Shown here one piece after another: positions 49,145-59,139 of a DNA stretch of 64,000 nt (position 1 is its first letter; each line of letters starts with the position of its first letter). Both the position numbers and the translations under genes were made by a program. Location: contig NW_027136909.1 in assembly GCF_040869045.1 (NCBI RefSeq), positions 186,001 through 250,000 of the forward strand. The letters are read 5' to 3'. The stretch is from Eurosta solidaginis (Eukaryota > Arthropoda > Insecta > Diptera > Tephritidae). Under the pieces are notes generated by a model. The model was not told the DNA's origin. It ran no database searches and was given only the letters and a program-made list of their open reading frames with translations.

Positions 49145-51655
49145 ATGAATATTGCGCGGGTAACACAGCGAAGTGCATTTTTTGACAACATAGGTATAAA
49201 GTATGGCGAAGAAATTAAAACAACTTTCAAAGCGTTCGCTACTAACAACGTTAAACTAGCAAAATTAAGAGCACGGAAATTCTTTCTATTGAAATGTCGG
49301 AAAAATAACATAATACCAAAACACATTCTAAACAATGTCAATTGCCTTTTCCAAAGTTTGGAGGAAAACACACCATACAACAGAGAAATTGGTAATTTGA
49401 TCTCAGACTTCCGAAGAAAAATACTAAACGTTGAAATCAAAATCTCTTTCTGGAAAATCAACCAACTCGAAGAAGAAATAAGTAAGCTGAAATCAACCAT
49501 CCAATCCAGCGGTGTGGCGAACACCAACGAGTTCCTCCAAACTCAAGAAACAAGCTACGACAACAGACACGCAACTACCATCCAGAACTTAAACGCAAAA
49601 TACGCCCGTTTAGAATCAACCCAAATACAAACCCATATCACATCCGACACAACAAACTTTACCTACAACGCAACAGACGTAAACATACCCAACGACGTAG
49701 TACTTCTAATGGGCTTAGGACCTAAGTTTGGCTTACCAACAACGCCAAAAGAATTACCATCCAAAGAAATCGTAGCCGAAGTAGAGTATATCATACAGAA
49801 CTGCATAGAACCACAAGACAGAAATGAAATCAGACAGAGAGTAGCACAAACAATATCGTATTCAAAAACAACGTCAAAAGCATCTAGTCTGGAAAAATTT
49901 CTAATAAAAAAGCAAAAAAGCTGCATAAATTTTTTCAAAAATAATCCCGAAATAATTTGTACTAGGTCAGACAAAGGAAACAAAGCAGTTTTTATGAACA
50001 AAAATTAACTTTTAAACGTTGCTAATGAAATGCTCAACGATGCTAATACATATCAAGTAATACCCGATCCAACAAACAAAATTCAAAAGAAAAACAACAA
50101 TTTTGTAAATACGCTGTTCGTGAAAGGAAAGATAGACGTACTAACCAAAAGAAAACTTATAACATACAATGCAACACCGCCTAGAATGTATTTTTTACCA
50201 AAGCATCACAAAAATACAACCCCAATGCCACTCAGGCCAATCTCCGCTGACTGCGATGGACCAACAACGGCATTATCAAAATATGCAGCAACAATTCTGG
50301 AAAATATACCAAAGTCTCAGTACCACCTACGCAACTCATATGATTTTAAAACCTTCATCACAGCACAAACACACCAACGAGGCCAAATAGAGGTGTCGTT
50401 TGATGTAAAAAGCTTGTTCACCAATGCGTCGGTAGACTCCATTCTAAAAGCACTTATCGAACGTTGGAATGACATACAAACATGTACCAATATGTCACAA
50501 AGCGAGTTTATAGAAATGATATCCATCTGTACAAAGAACGCCTACTTCCAATTCGACGGGAAATTTTATTCCCAAAAGCATGGTTGTCCAATGGGCTCAC
50601 CCATAAGCTGTATATTGGTAGAAATTCTAATGGATAACGTGTTGCAGCGAGCCATTAAAAAAGTAAATGAACAACTAGGCTTTAACATAACCATTATAAA
50701 AAAATACGTAGACGACTTATACTTGGTAATACCAGAAGGCATTTTCCCGTCGGTATTTGGAATTTTTAACGATACAGAGAAGGGAATCGAGTTCACATAT
50801 GAACAGGAACATGATAACATACTACCGTTCCTGGATATGACCATTTATAGGAATACTGAAGACGGAAGTTTTAACACGGACTGGTATCGAAAACCAGTAT
50901 CTTCGGGTCGCATATTAAATTATATGTCTATCCACCCACAGTCACAAAAAATTAGCACCGCCAAAGGGTAAATAAACAGAATATATAGCATCAGCGATCC
51001 AAAATATCATTGCAAAAACAAAAAGATAATTGTAGATATTCTAAAAGGTAATGATTACCCAAAGAAATTGATATACAGGCTACTCAACAAGCATCAAGCA
51101 CAAAACAACAACACTAATACGTCAAATACCCAAATCAGTACCAACAACCAACAACAACAAACAGACATAAAAACTTTTTCAATATCATATTACCAAAACA
51201 TAACCCAGAAGATAACTAAAAAACTCAAAGCGTACACAAACAACATACGGTTTGCCTTCAAGAACAGAAACAACGTAGGGAAGCTATACAAAACAATAAA
51301 AGACAACATTCCAACAAAAAAACAAAAGAACATTGTATACAAAATTGACTGCGTTGACTGCCAACGTAAAAAAAGCTATATAGGCACCACATCACAACAA
51401 CTATACAAACGATTGGGACAACACAGCAAAGATGTTGAAAACAAACGAACAGAAAAAAGCGCTCTTGCTCACCATGCCATTACTTTTGGGCACAAATTTG
51501 ATTTTGATAATGTCAAAGTAATAGCAAGAGAAACAAACTGGCAAAAGAGAATGCTTCTGGAAGAAATACACATAAAAGCAGACAAACAATGTGTAAACAA
51601 AAGAAGTATAGAAGCAAGAAATATTAGCGACATCTATGCGTGTATACTAAAATGA
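49145..51655 (+). pseudogene. Penelope-like RT–GIY-YIG endonuclease, full length with two in-frame stops
   Basis: The frame spans 836 codons from ATG 49145 to TGA 51653-51655, close to the usual length of Penelope proteins. It gives the only view of the N-terminus, a basic region rich in Lys, Arg and Asn followed by a coiled-coil-prone stretch. Two point changes break it: GAA to TAA at codon 288 (50006-50008), shortly after the DKG motif, and TTA to TAA at codon 609 (50969-50971), between the RT and the linker. No frameshift is seen. Private replacements include Thr232 to Arg and Leu599 to Gln. The RT core (Asp420, PMGSP, YVDD at 521-524) lies between the two stops and the nuclease lies after the second, so no translated piece combines them. 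The start is supported by its fixed place after the leader and by the matching ATG at the edge of the minus copy. The protein would have copied the element's RNA at a nicked target in the nucleus. Confidence 0.93.
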
Positions 51656-51856
51656 AACTGCAATAACCCATCATGCATGAATTCGCCGGTGATCAACAAA
51701 CGTCAAATATGTATACATATGTACTTACATACAAATTAGAGTTTGAAGTAAAAATTGTGGTTTGTGTATTGAAAATAGTAATTTTTAAATTGTAAAATAA
51801 TTTCCGTTCCCTTTAATTGAGTATTAAAGTGACTATGTTTTATTTCGAAACACATA

Positions 51857-51864
51857 TATATAAA
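51857..51864 (+). promoter_or_regulatory. TATA-like box in the right-end pseudo-LTR
   Basis: TATATAAA, equivalent to 48861-48868 at offset 2,996. If active it would read out of the element into the right satellite array. Confidence 0.25.
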
Positions 51865-52007
51865 GAAAACCTGACGAAGAAGAACGCAGAGATTTTTAAG
51901 TAAGAATTGTTTTGTCAATCGAATGTCCATATATATATATGTAAATTTAATTCTATAGAACTGCGAAACTAAATTGAGTTATTTTAATTTCTTTAAATTT
52001 GTAACTA

Positions 52008-52047
52008 GGCCCTGAAGAAGACCACAATAAACGGTCGAAACGTCGGC
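52008..52047 (+). ncRNA. Hammerhead-ribozyme-like motif, right end of PLE
   Basis: Identical by eye to 49012-49051, with core CTGAAGA at 52012-52018. The predicted cleavage point follows 52044, exactly 2,996 bp after the upstream one at 49048. Self-cleavage of a read-through transcript would release one exact unit. The same caveats on the extra A and short stem I apply. Confidence 0.58.
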
Positions 52048-52053
52048 AATAAA
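52048..52053 (+). promoter_or_regulatory. Possible polyadenylation signal AATAAA, right end of PLE
   Basis: AATAAA 60 bp before the element's 3' end and directly after the ribozyme-like motif, as in the other two copies. Confidence 0.4.
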
Positions 52054-52113
52054 ATAATAAAGGCGTTTTTCTGATTATTTTGACTGGAAACCCGATTAAA
52101 GAAAATTATACAT

Positions 52114-52124
52114 GAATCGATTTT
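52114..52124. repeat. Target-site duplication, right copy (11 bp)
   Basis: gaatcgatttt directly after the element's 3' end, matching 43628-43638. It continues as gtttctgcagatgacagg, the normal continuation of this satellite subtype. Confidence 0.93.
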
Positions 52125-54298
52125 GTTTCTGCAGATGACAGGTTTTTATGTGTATATTAATCTACAAGCTGATCCAAGGTTCTATCCTTAACGGTTCAGT
52201 TTCTACGTCAAACTGGGTGGGGTTAACCGACTAAAAGGTATAAGTGTCCATATCTATTGAACCAAGCAAGATAGAATAGATTTTGTTTTTGCAGATGATA
52301 GGTTTTTATGTGTATATTAATCCACAAGCTGATACAAGGTTCTATCGTTAACGGTTCAATTTCTACATCATCAAAGTAACCGACTAAAAGGGATAAGTGT
52401 CCATATCTATTGTGGGTGGGGTTAACCGACTAAAAGGGATAAGTGTCCATATCTATTGAACCTAGCAAGATAGAATCGATTTTGTTTTTGCAGATGATAG
52501 GCTTTTATGTGTATATTAATCCGTAAGCTGACCCAAGGTTCTATCGTTAACGGTACAATTTCTACGTCAAAGTGGGTGGGGTTAACCGACTAAAAGGGAT
52601 AAGTATCCATATCTATTGAACCAAGCAAGATAGAATAGATTTTGTTTCTGCAGATGATAGGTTTTTATGTGTATATTAATCCGCAAGCTGATACCCGGTT
52701 CTATCGTTAACGGTACAATTTCTACATCAAAGTAACCGACTAAAAGGGATAAGTGTCCATATCTATTGTGGGTGGGGTTAACCGACTAAAAGGGATAAGT
52801 GTCCATATCTATTGAACCTAGCAAGATAGAATCGATTTTGTTTTTGCAGATGATAGGCTTTTATGTGTATATTAATCCGTAAGCTGATCCAAGGTTCTAT
52901 CGTTAACGGTTCAGTTTCTACGTCAAACTGGGTGGGGTTAACCGACTAAAAGGTATAAGTATCCATATCTATTGAACCAAGCAAGATAGAATCGAATTTA
53001 TTTTTGCAGATGGTAGGTTTTTATGTGTATATTAATCCGCAAGCTGATCCAAGGTTCTATCGTTAACGGTACAATTTCTACGTCCAAGTGGGTGGGGTTA
53101 ACCGACTAAAAGGGATAAGTATCCATATCTATTGAACCAAGCAAGATAGAATCGATTTTGTTTCTGCAGATGATAGGCTTTTATGTGTATATTAATCCAC
53201 AAGCTGACACAAGATTCTATCGTTAACGGTACAATTTCTACGTCAAAGTGGGTGGGGTTAACCGACTAAAAGGGATAAGTATCCATATCTATTGAACCAA
53301 GCAAGATAGAATAGATTTTGTTCCTGCAGATGATAGGTTTTTATGTGTATATTAATCCACAAGCTGATACAAGGTTCTATCGTTAACGGTACAATTTCTA
53401 CGTCAAAGTGGGTGGGGTTAACCGACTAAAAGGGATAAGTATCCATATCTATTGAACCAAGCAAGATAGAATAGATTTTGTTTCTGCAGATGATAGGTAT
53501 TTATGTGTATATTAATCCACAAGCTGATACAAGGTTCTATCGTTAACGGTACAACTTCTACGTCAAAGTGGGTGGGGTTAACCGACTAAAAGGGATAAGT
53601 ATCAATATCTATTGAACCAAGCAAGATAGAATAGATTTTGTTTCTGCAGATGATAGGTTTTTATGTGTATATTAATCCACAAGCTGATATAAGGTTCTAT
53701 CGTTAACGGTACAATTTCTACGTCAAAGTGGGTGGGGTTAACCGACTAAAAGGGATAAGTATCCATATCTATTGAACCAAGCAAGATAGAATCGATTTTG
53801 TTTTTATGTGTATATTAATCTACAAGCTGATCCAAGGTTCTATCTTTAACGGTTCAATTTCTACGCCAAAGTGGATGGGGTTAACCCCCCTAAAAGGGAT
53901 AAGTGTCCATATTTATTGTGGGTGGGGTTAACCGACTAAAAGGGAAAAGTGTCCATATCTATTGAACCAAGCAAGACAGAATCGATTATGTTTTTGCAGA
54001 TGATAGGTTTTTATGTGAACATTAATCCACAAGCTGACACAAGGTTGTATCGTTAACGGTTCAATTTCTACGTCAAAGTGGATGGGGTTAACCGACTAAA
54101 AGGGATAAGTATCCATATCTATTGAACCAAGCAAGATAGAATCGATTTTGTTTCTGCAGATGATAGGTTTTTATGTGTATATTAATCTGCAAGCTGATCC
54201 AAGGTTGTATCGTTAACAGTTCAATTTCTACGTCAAAGTGGGTGGGGTTAACCGACTAAAAGGGATAAGTATCCATATCTATTGAACCAAGCAAGATT
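52114..54298. repeat. 2,185-bp higher-order unit between the insertion and its empty-site paralogue
   Basis: Sequence from 52114 matches that from 54299, and sequence ending at 43638 matches that ending at 54309, so one higher-order period without the element is 2,185 bp. The next copy (54299 to about 55.6 kb) has gained one 160-bp monomer: the rare acatcatcaaag variant at 52366 recurs at 54711, an offset of 2,345. Confidence 0.85.
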
Positions 54299-54309
54299 GA
54301 ATCGATTTT
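54299..54309. other. Paralogous empty site for the PLE insertion
   Basis: The same gaatcgatttt target is uninterrupted here. About 288 bp to its left match 43351-43638, including the rare variants ttaatctgcaagc and gttaacagtt. About 170 bp to its right match 52114 onward, including gatgacagg and atccttaacgg. This supports the boundaries of both element and target duplication. Confidence 0.9.
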
Positions 54310-55676
54310 GTTTCTGCAGATGACAGGTTTTTATGTGTATATTAATCTACAAGCTGATCCAAGGTTCTATCCTTAACGGTTCAGTTTCTACGTCAAACTG
54401 GGTGGGGTTAACCGACTAAAAGGTATAAGTGTCCATATCTATTGAACCAAGCAAGATAGAATAGATTTTGTTTCTGCAGATGATAGGTTTTTATGTGTAT
54501 ATTAATCCACAAGCTGATACAAGGTTCTATCGTTAACGGTTCAGTTTCTACGTCAAACTGGGTGGGGTTAACCGACTAAAAGGTATAAGTATCCATATCT
54601 ATTGAACCAAGCAAGGTAGAATCGATTTTGTTTTTGCAGATGATAGGTTTTTATGTGTATATTAATCCACAAGCTGATACAAGGTTCTATCGTTAACGGT
54701 TAAATTTCTACATCATCAAAGTAACCGACTAAAAGGGATAAGTGTCCATATCTATTGTGGGTGGGGTTAACCGACTAAAAGGGATAAGTGTCCATATCTA
54801 TTGAACCTAGCAAGACAGAATCGATTTTGTTTTTGCAGATGATAGGTTTTTATGTGTATATTAATCCGTAAGCTGATCCAAGGTTCTATCGTTAACGGTA
54901 CAATTTCTACGTCAAAGTGGGTGGGGTTAACCGACTAAAAGGGATAAGTATCCATATCTATTGAACCAAGCAAGATAGAATAGATTTTGTTTCTGCAGAT
55001 GATAGGTTTTTATGTGTATATTAATCCGCAAGCTGATACCCGGTTCTATCGTTAACGGTACAATTTCTACATCAAAGTAACCGACTAAAAGGGATAAGTG
55101 TCCATATCTATTGTGGGTGGGGTTAACCGACTAAAAGGGATAAGTGTCCATATCTATTGAACCTAGCAAGATAGAATCGATTTTGTTTTTGCAGATGATA
55201 GGCTTTTATGTGTATATTAATCCGTAAGCTGATCCAAGGTTCTATCGTTAACGGTTCAGTTTCTACGTCAAACTGGGTGGGGTTAACCGACTAAAAGGTA
55301 TAAGTATCCATATCTATTGAACCAAGCAAGATAGAATCGAATTTATTTTTGCAGATGGTAGGTTTTTATGTGTATATTAATCCGTAAGCTGATCCAAGGT
55401 TCTATCGTTAACGGTACAATTTCTACGTCCAAGCGGGTGGGGTTAACCGACTAAAAGGGATAAGTATCCATATCTATTGAACCAAGCAAGATAGAATCGA
55501 TTTTGTTTCTGCAGATGATAGGCTTTTATGTGTATATTAATCCACAAGCTGATACAAGATTCTATCGTTAACGGTACAATTTCTACGTCAAAGTGGGTGG
55601 GGTTAACCGACTAAAAGGGATAAGTATCCATATCTATTGAACCAAGCAAGATAGAATCGATTTTGTTTCTGCAGAT

Positions 55677-57019
55677 GATAGGCTTTTATGTGTATATTAA
55701 TCCACAAGCTGATACAAGGTTTTATCGTTAACGGTACAATTTCTACATCAAAGTAACCGACTAAAAGGGATAAGTGTCCATATCTATTGTGGGTGGGGTT
55801 AACCGACTTAAAGGGATAAGTGTCCATATCTATTGAACCTAGCAAGATAGAATCGATTTTGTTTTTGCAGATGATAGGTTTTTATGTGTATATTAACCCA
55901 CAGGCAGATCCAATGTTGTATCTTAACGGTTCAATTTCTACGTCAAAGTGGATGGGGTTAACCGACTAAAAGGGATAAGCATCCATATCTTTTGAACCAA
56001 GCAAGATAGAATCGATTTTGTTTTTGCAGATGATAGGCCTTTATGTGTATATTAATCTACAAGCTGAACCAAGGTTCTATCTTTAACGGTTCAATTTCTA
56101 CGCCAAAGTGGATGGGGTTAACCCCCTAAAAGGGATAATTGTCCATATATATTGTGGGTGGAGTTAACCGACTAAAAGGGAAAAGTGTCCATATCTATTG
56201 AACCAAGCAAGATAGAATCGATTATGTTTTTGCAGATGATAGGTTTTTATGTGTATATTAATCCACAAGCTGATCCAAGGTTCTATCGTTAACGGTTCAA
56301 TTTCTACGTCAAAGGGGTGGGGTTAACCGACTAAAAGGGATAAGCATCCATATCTATTGAACCAAGCAAGATAGAATCGAATTTATTTTTGCAGATGGTA
56401 GGTTTTTATGTGTATATTAATCCGTAAGCTGATCAAAGTTCTATCGTTAACGGTACAATTTCTACGTCGAAGTGGGTGGGGTTAACCGACTAAAAGGGAT
56501 AAGTATCCATATCTATTGAACCAAGCAAGATAGAATAGATTTTGTTTCTGCAGATGATAGGTTTTTATGTGTATATTAATCCACAAGCTGATACAAGGTT
56601 CTATCGTTAACGGTACAATTTCTACATCAAAGTAACCGACTAAAAGGGATAAGTGTCCATATCTATTTTGGGTGGGGTTAACCGACTAAAAGGGATAAGT
56701 GTCCATATCTATTGAACCTAGCAAGATAGAATCGATTTTGTTTTTGCAGATGATAGGCTCTTATGTGTATATTAATCCGTAAGCTGACCCAAGGTTCTAT
56801 CGTTAACGGTTCAGTTTCTACGTCAAACTGGGTGGGGTTAACCGACTAAAAGGTATAAGTATCCATATCTATTGAACCAAGCAAGATAGAATCGAATTTA
56901 TTTTTGCAGATGGTAGGTTTTTATGTGTATATTAATCCGTAAGCTGATCCAAGGTTCTATCGTTAACGGTACAATTTCTACGTCAAAGTGGGTGGGGTTA
57001 ACCGACTAAAAGGGATAAG
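55677..57019. repeat. Satellite block matching 30840-32182 across the insertion
   Basis: Partner of the left-hand block at offset 24,837. Small private differences include tattaaccca at 55891 and atcttttgaacc near 55990. The preceding block, about 52.4-54.3 kb, matches 28.4-30.3 kb at a different offset, 24,008, so about 0.8 kb has been gained here or lost there between the two blocks. Confidence 0.85.
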
Positions 57020-59139
57020 TATCCATATCTATTGAACCAAGCAAGATAGAATAGATTTTGTTTCTGCAGATGATAGGTTTTTATGTGTATATTAATCCAC
57101 AAGCTGATACAAGGTCCTATCGTTAACGGTACAATTTCTACGTCAAAGTGGGTGGGGTTAACCGAATAAAAGGGATAAGTATCCATATCTATTGAACCAA
57201 GCAAGATAGAATCGATTTTGTTTTTATGTGTATATTAATCTACAAGCTGATACAAGGTTCTATTTTTAACGGTTCAATTTCTACGCCAAAGTTGATGGGG
57301 TTAACCCCCTAAAAGGGATAAGTGTCCATATCTATTTTGGGTGGGGTTAACCGACTAAAAGGGATAAGTATCCATATCTATTGAACCAAGCAAGATAGAA
57401 TAGATTTTGTTTCTGCAGATGATAGGTTTTTATGTGTATATTAATACACAAGCTCATACAAGGTTGTATCGTTAACGGTTCAATTTCTACGTCAAAGTGG
57501 ATGGGGTTAACCGACTAAAAGGGATAAGTATCCATATCTATTGAACCAAGCAAGATAGAATCGATTTTGTTTTTATGTGTATATTAATCTACAAGCTGAT
57601 ACAAGGTTCTATCTTTAACGGTTCAATTTCTACGCCAAAGTTGATGGGGTTAACCCCCTAAAAGGGATAAGTGTCCATATCTATTTTGGGTGGGGTTAAC
57701 CGACTAAAAGGGAAAAGTGTCCATATCTATTGAACCAACCAAGATAGAATCGATTTTGTTTCTACAGATGATAGGTTTTTATGTGTGTATTAATCCACAA
57801 TCTGATACAAGGTTCTACCGTTAACGGTTCAGTTTCTACGTCAAACTGGGTGGGGTTAACCGACTAAAAGGGATAAGTGTCCATATCTATTGTGGGTGGG
57901 GTTAACCGACAAAAAGGGATAAGTGTTCATATCTATTGAACCAAGCATGATAGAATCGAATTTATTTTTGCAGATGGTAGGTTTTTATGTGCATATTAAT
58001 CCGTAAGCTGATCCAAGGTTCTATCGTTAACGGTACAATTTCTACGTCAAAGTGGGTGGGGTTAACCGACTAAAAGGGATAAGTATCCATATCTATTGAA
58101 CCAAGCAAGGTAGAATAGATTTTGTTTCTGCAGATGATAGGTTTTTATGTGTATATTAATCCACAAGCTGATACAAGGTTCTATCGTTAACGGTACAATT
58201 TCTACATCAAAGTAACCGACTAAAAGGGATAAGTGTCCATATCTATTGTGGGTGGGGTTAACCGACTAAAAGGGATAAGTGTCCATATCTATTGAACCTA
58301 GCAAGATAGAATCGATTTTGTTTTTGCAGATGATAGGCTTTTATGTGTATATTAATCCACAAGCTGATACAAGGTTCTATCGTTAACGGTACAATTTCTA
58401 CGTCAAATTGGGTGGGGTTAATCGACTAAAAGGGATAAGTATCCATATCTATTGAACCAAGCAAGATAGAATAGATTTTGTTTCTGCAGATGATAGGTTG
58501 TTATGTGTATATTAATCCACAAGCTGATACAAGGTTCTATCGTTAACGGTACAATTTCTACGTCAAAGTGGGTGGGGTTAATCGACTAAAAGGGATAAGT
58601 ATCCATATCTATTGAACCAAGTAAGATAGAATAGATTTTGTTTCTGCAGATAATAGGTTTTTATGTGTATATTAATCCACAAGCTGATGCAAGGTTCTAT
58701 CGTTAACGGTACAATTTCTACGTCAAAGTGGGTGGGGTTAACCGACTAAAAGGGATAAGTATCCATATCTATTGAACCAAGCAAGATAGAATAGATTTTG
58801 TTTCTGCAGATGATAGGTTTTTATGTGTATATTAATCCACAAGCCGATACAAGGTTCTATCGTTAACGGTACAATTTCTACGTCAAAGTGGGTGGGGTTA
58901 ACCGACTAAAAGGGATAAGTATCAATATCTATTGAACCAAGCAAGATAGAATAGATTTTGTTTCTGCAGATGATAGGTTTTTATGTGTATATTAATCCAC
59001 AAGCTGATACAAAGTTCTATCGTTAACGGTACAATTTCTACATTAAAGTAACCGACTAAAAGGGATAAGTGTCCATATCTATTGTGGGTGGGGTTAACCG
59101 ACTCAAAGGGATAAGTGTCCATATCTATTGAACCAAGCA

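Larger units (their letters stand above)
46412..49147. repeat. Right arm of a 2,736-bp inverted repeat
   Basis: Reverse complement of 43639-46374, ending at the ATG of the full-length copy (49145-49147). Codon differences from the other arm include residues 190 (Leu/Met), 210 (Val/Ile), 248 (Asn/Ser), 281 (Ala/Gly), 432 (Ser/Phe), 438 (Val/Ile), 465 (Asp/Asn), 488 (Asn/Ser) and the nonsense change at 823. Confidence 0.92.
43639..52113. mobile_element. Composite Penelope-like retroelement insertion (inverted partial copy plus tandem partial and full-length copies)
   Basis: This 8,475-bp block is unrelated to the satellite and is bounded by an 11-bp target-site duplication. It contains three copies of a 2,996-bp unit: a 5'-truncated minus-strand copy (43639-46406), a 5'-truncated plus-strand copy (about 46407-49117) and a complete plus-strand unit (49118-52113). 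Both outer ends are 3' ends of the element. The encoded RT plus GIY-YIG protein defines the Penelope-like class. Tandem units joined to inverted, truncated 5' pieces and a variable-length target duplication are known for this class. One flanking duplication around all three pieces suggests a single insertion event. No copy has a complete open frame. Confidence 0.93.
49118..52113 (+). mobile_element. PLE copy 2, full-length 2,996-bp unit
   Basis: The only complete unit: 27-bp leader (49118-49144), ATG to TGA (49145-51655, 2,511 bp) and 458-bp 3' UTR (51656-52113). These sum to 2,996 bp, the same as the offset between the repeated UTRs. It ends at tacat followed directly by the target-site duplication. 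The ORF is closed by two nonsense changes. Confidence 0.93.
51656..52113 (+). repeat. 458-bp PLE 3' UTR / pseudo-LTR, copy 2 (right end of insertion)
   Basis: Same length and order of motifs as 48660-49117: palindrome atatgtatacatat, TATA-like box (51857-51864), hammerhead-like core (52008-52047) and AATAAA (52048-52053). The element ends at tacat (52113) and satellite begins at once. No poly(A) or simple-repeat tail is present at this end. Confidence 0.92.

Noticed and set aside
49009..49527. 172-codon minus-strand frame over the start of the full-length PLE ORF
   Set aside because: It overlaps the real ORF and leader in antisense and crosses the ribozyme-like region. No domain is recognisable, and it is best explained by AT-rich composition.
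43639..52113. Retrovirus-like LTR element or LINE
   Set aside because: There is no gag, protease, integrase, RNase H or apurinic endonuclease. The repeated 458-bp segment lacks LTR-type TG...CA ends, and the GIY-YIG domain after the RT identifies a Penelope-like element.
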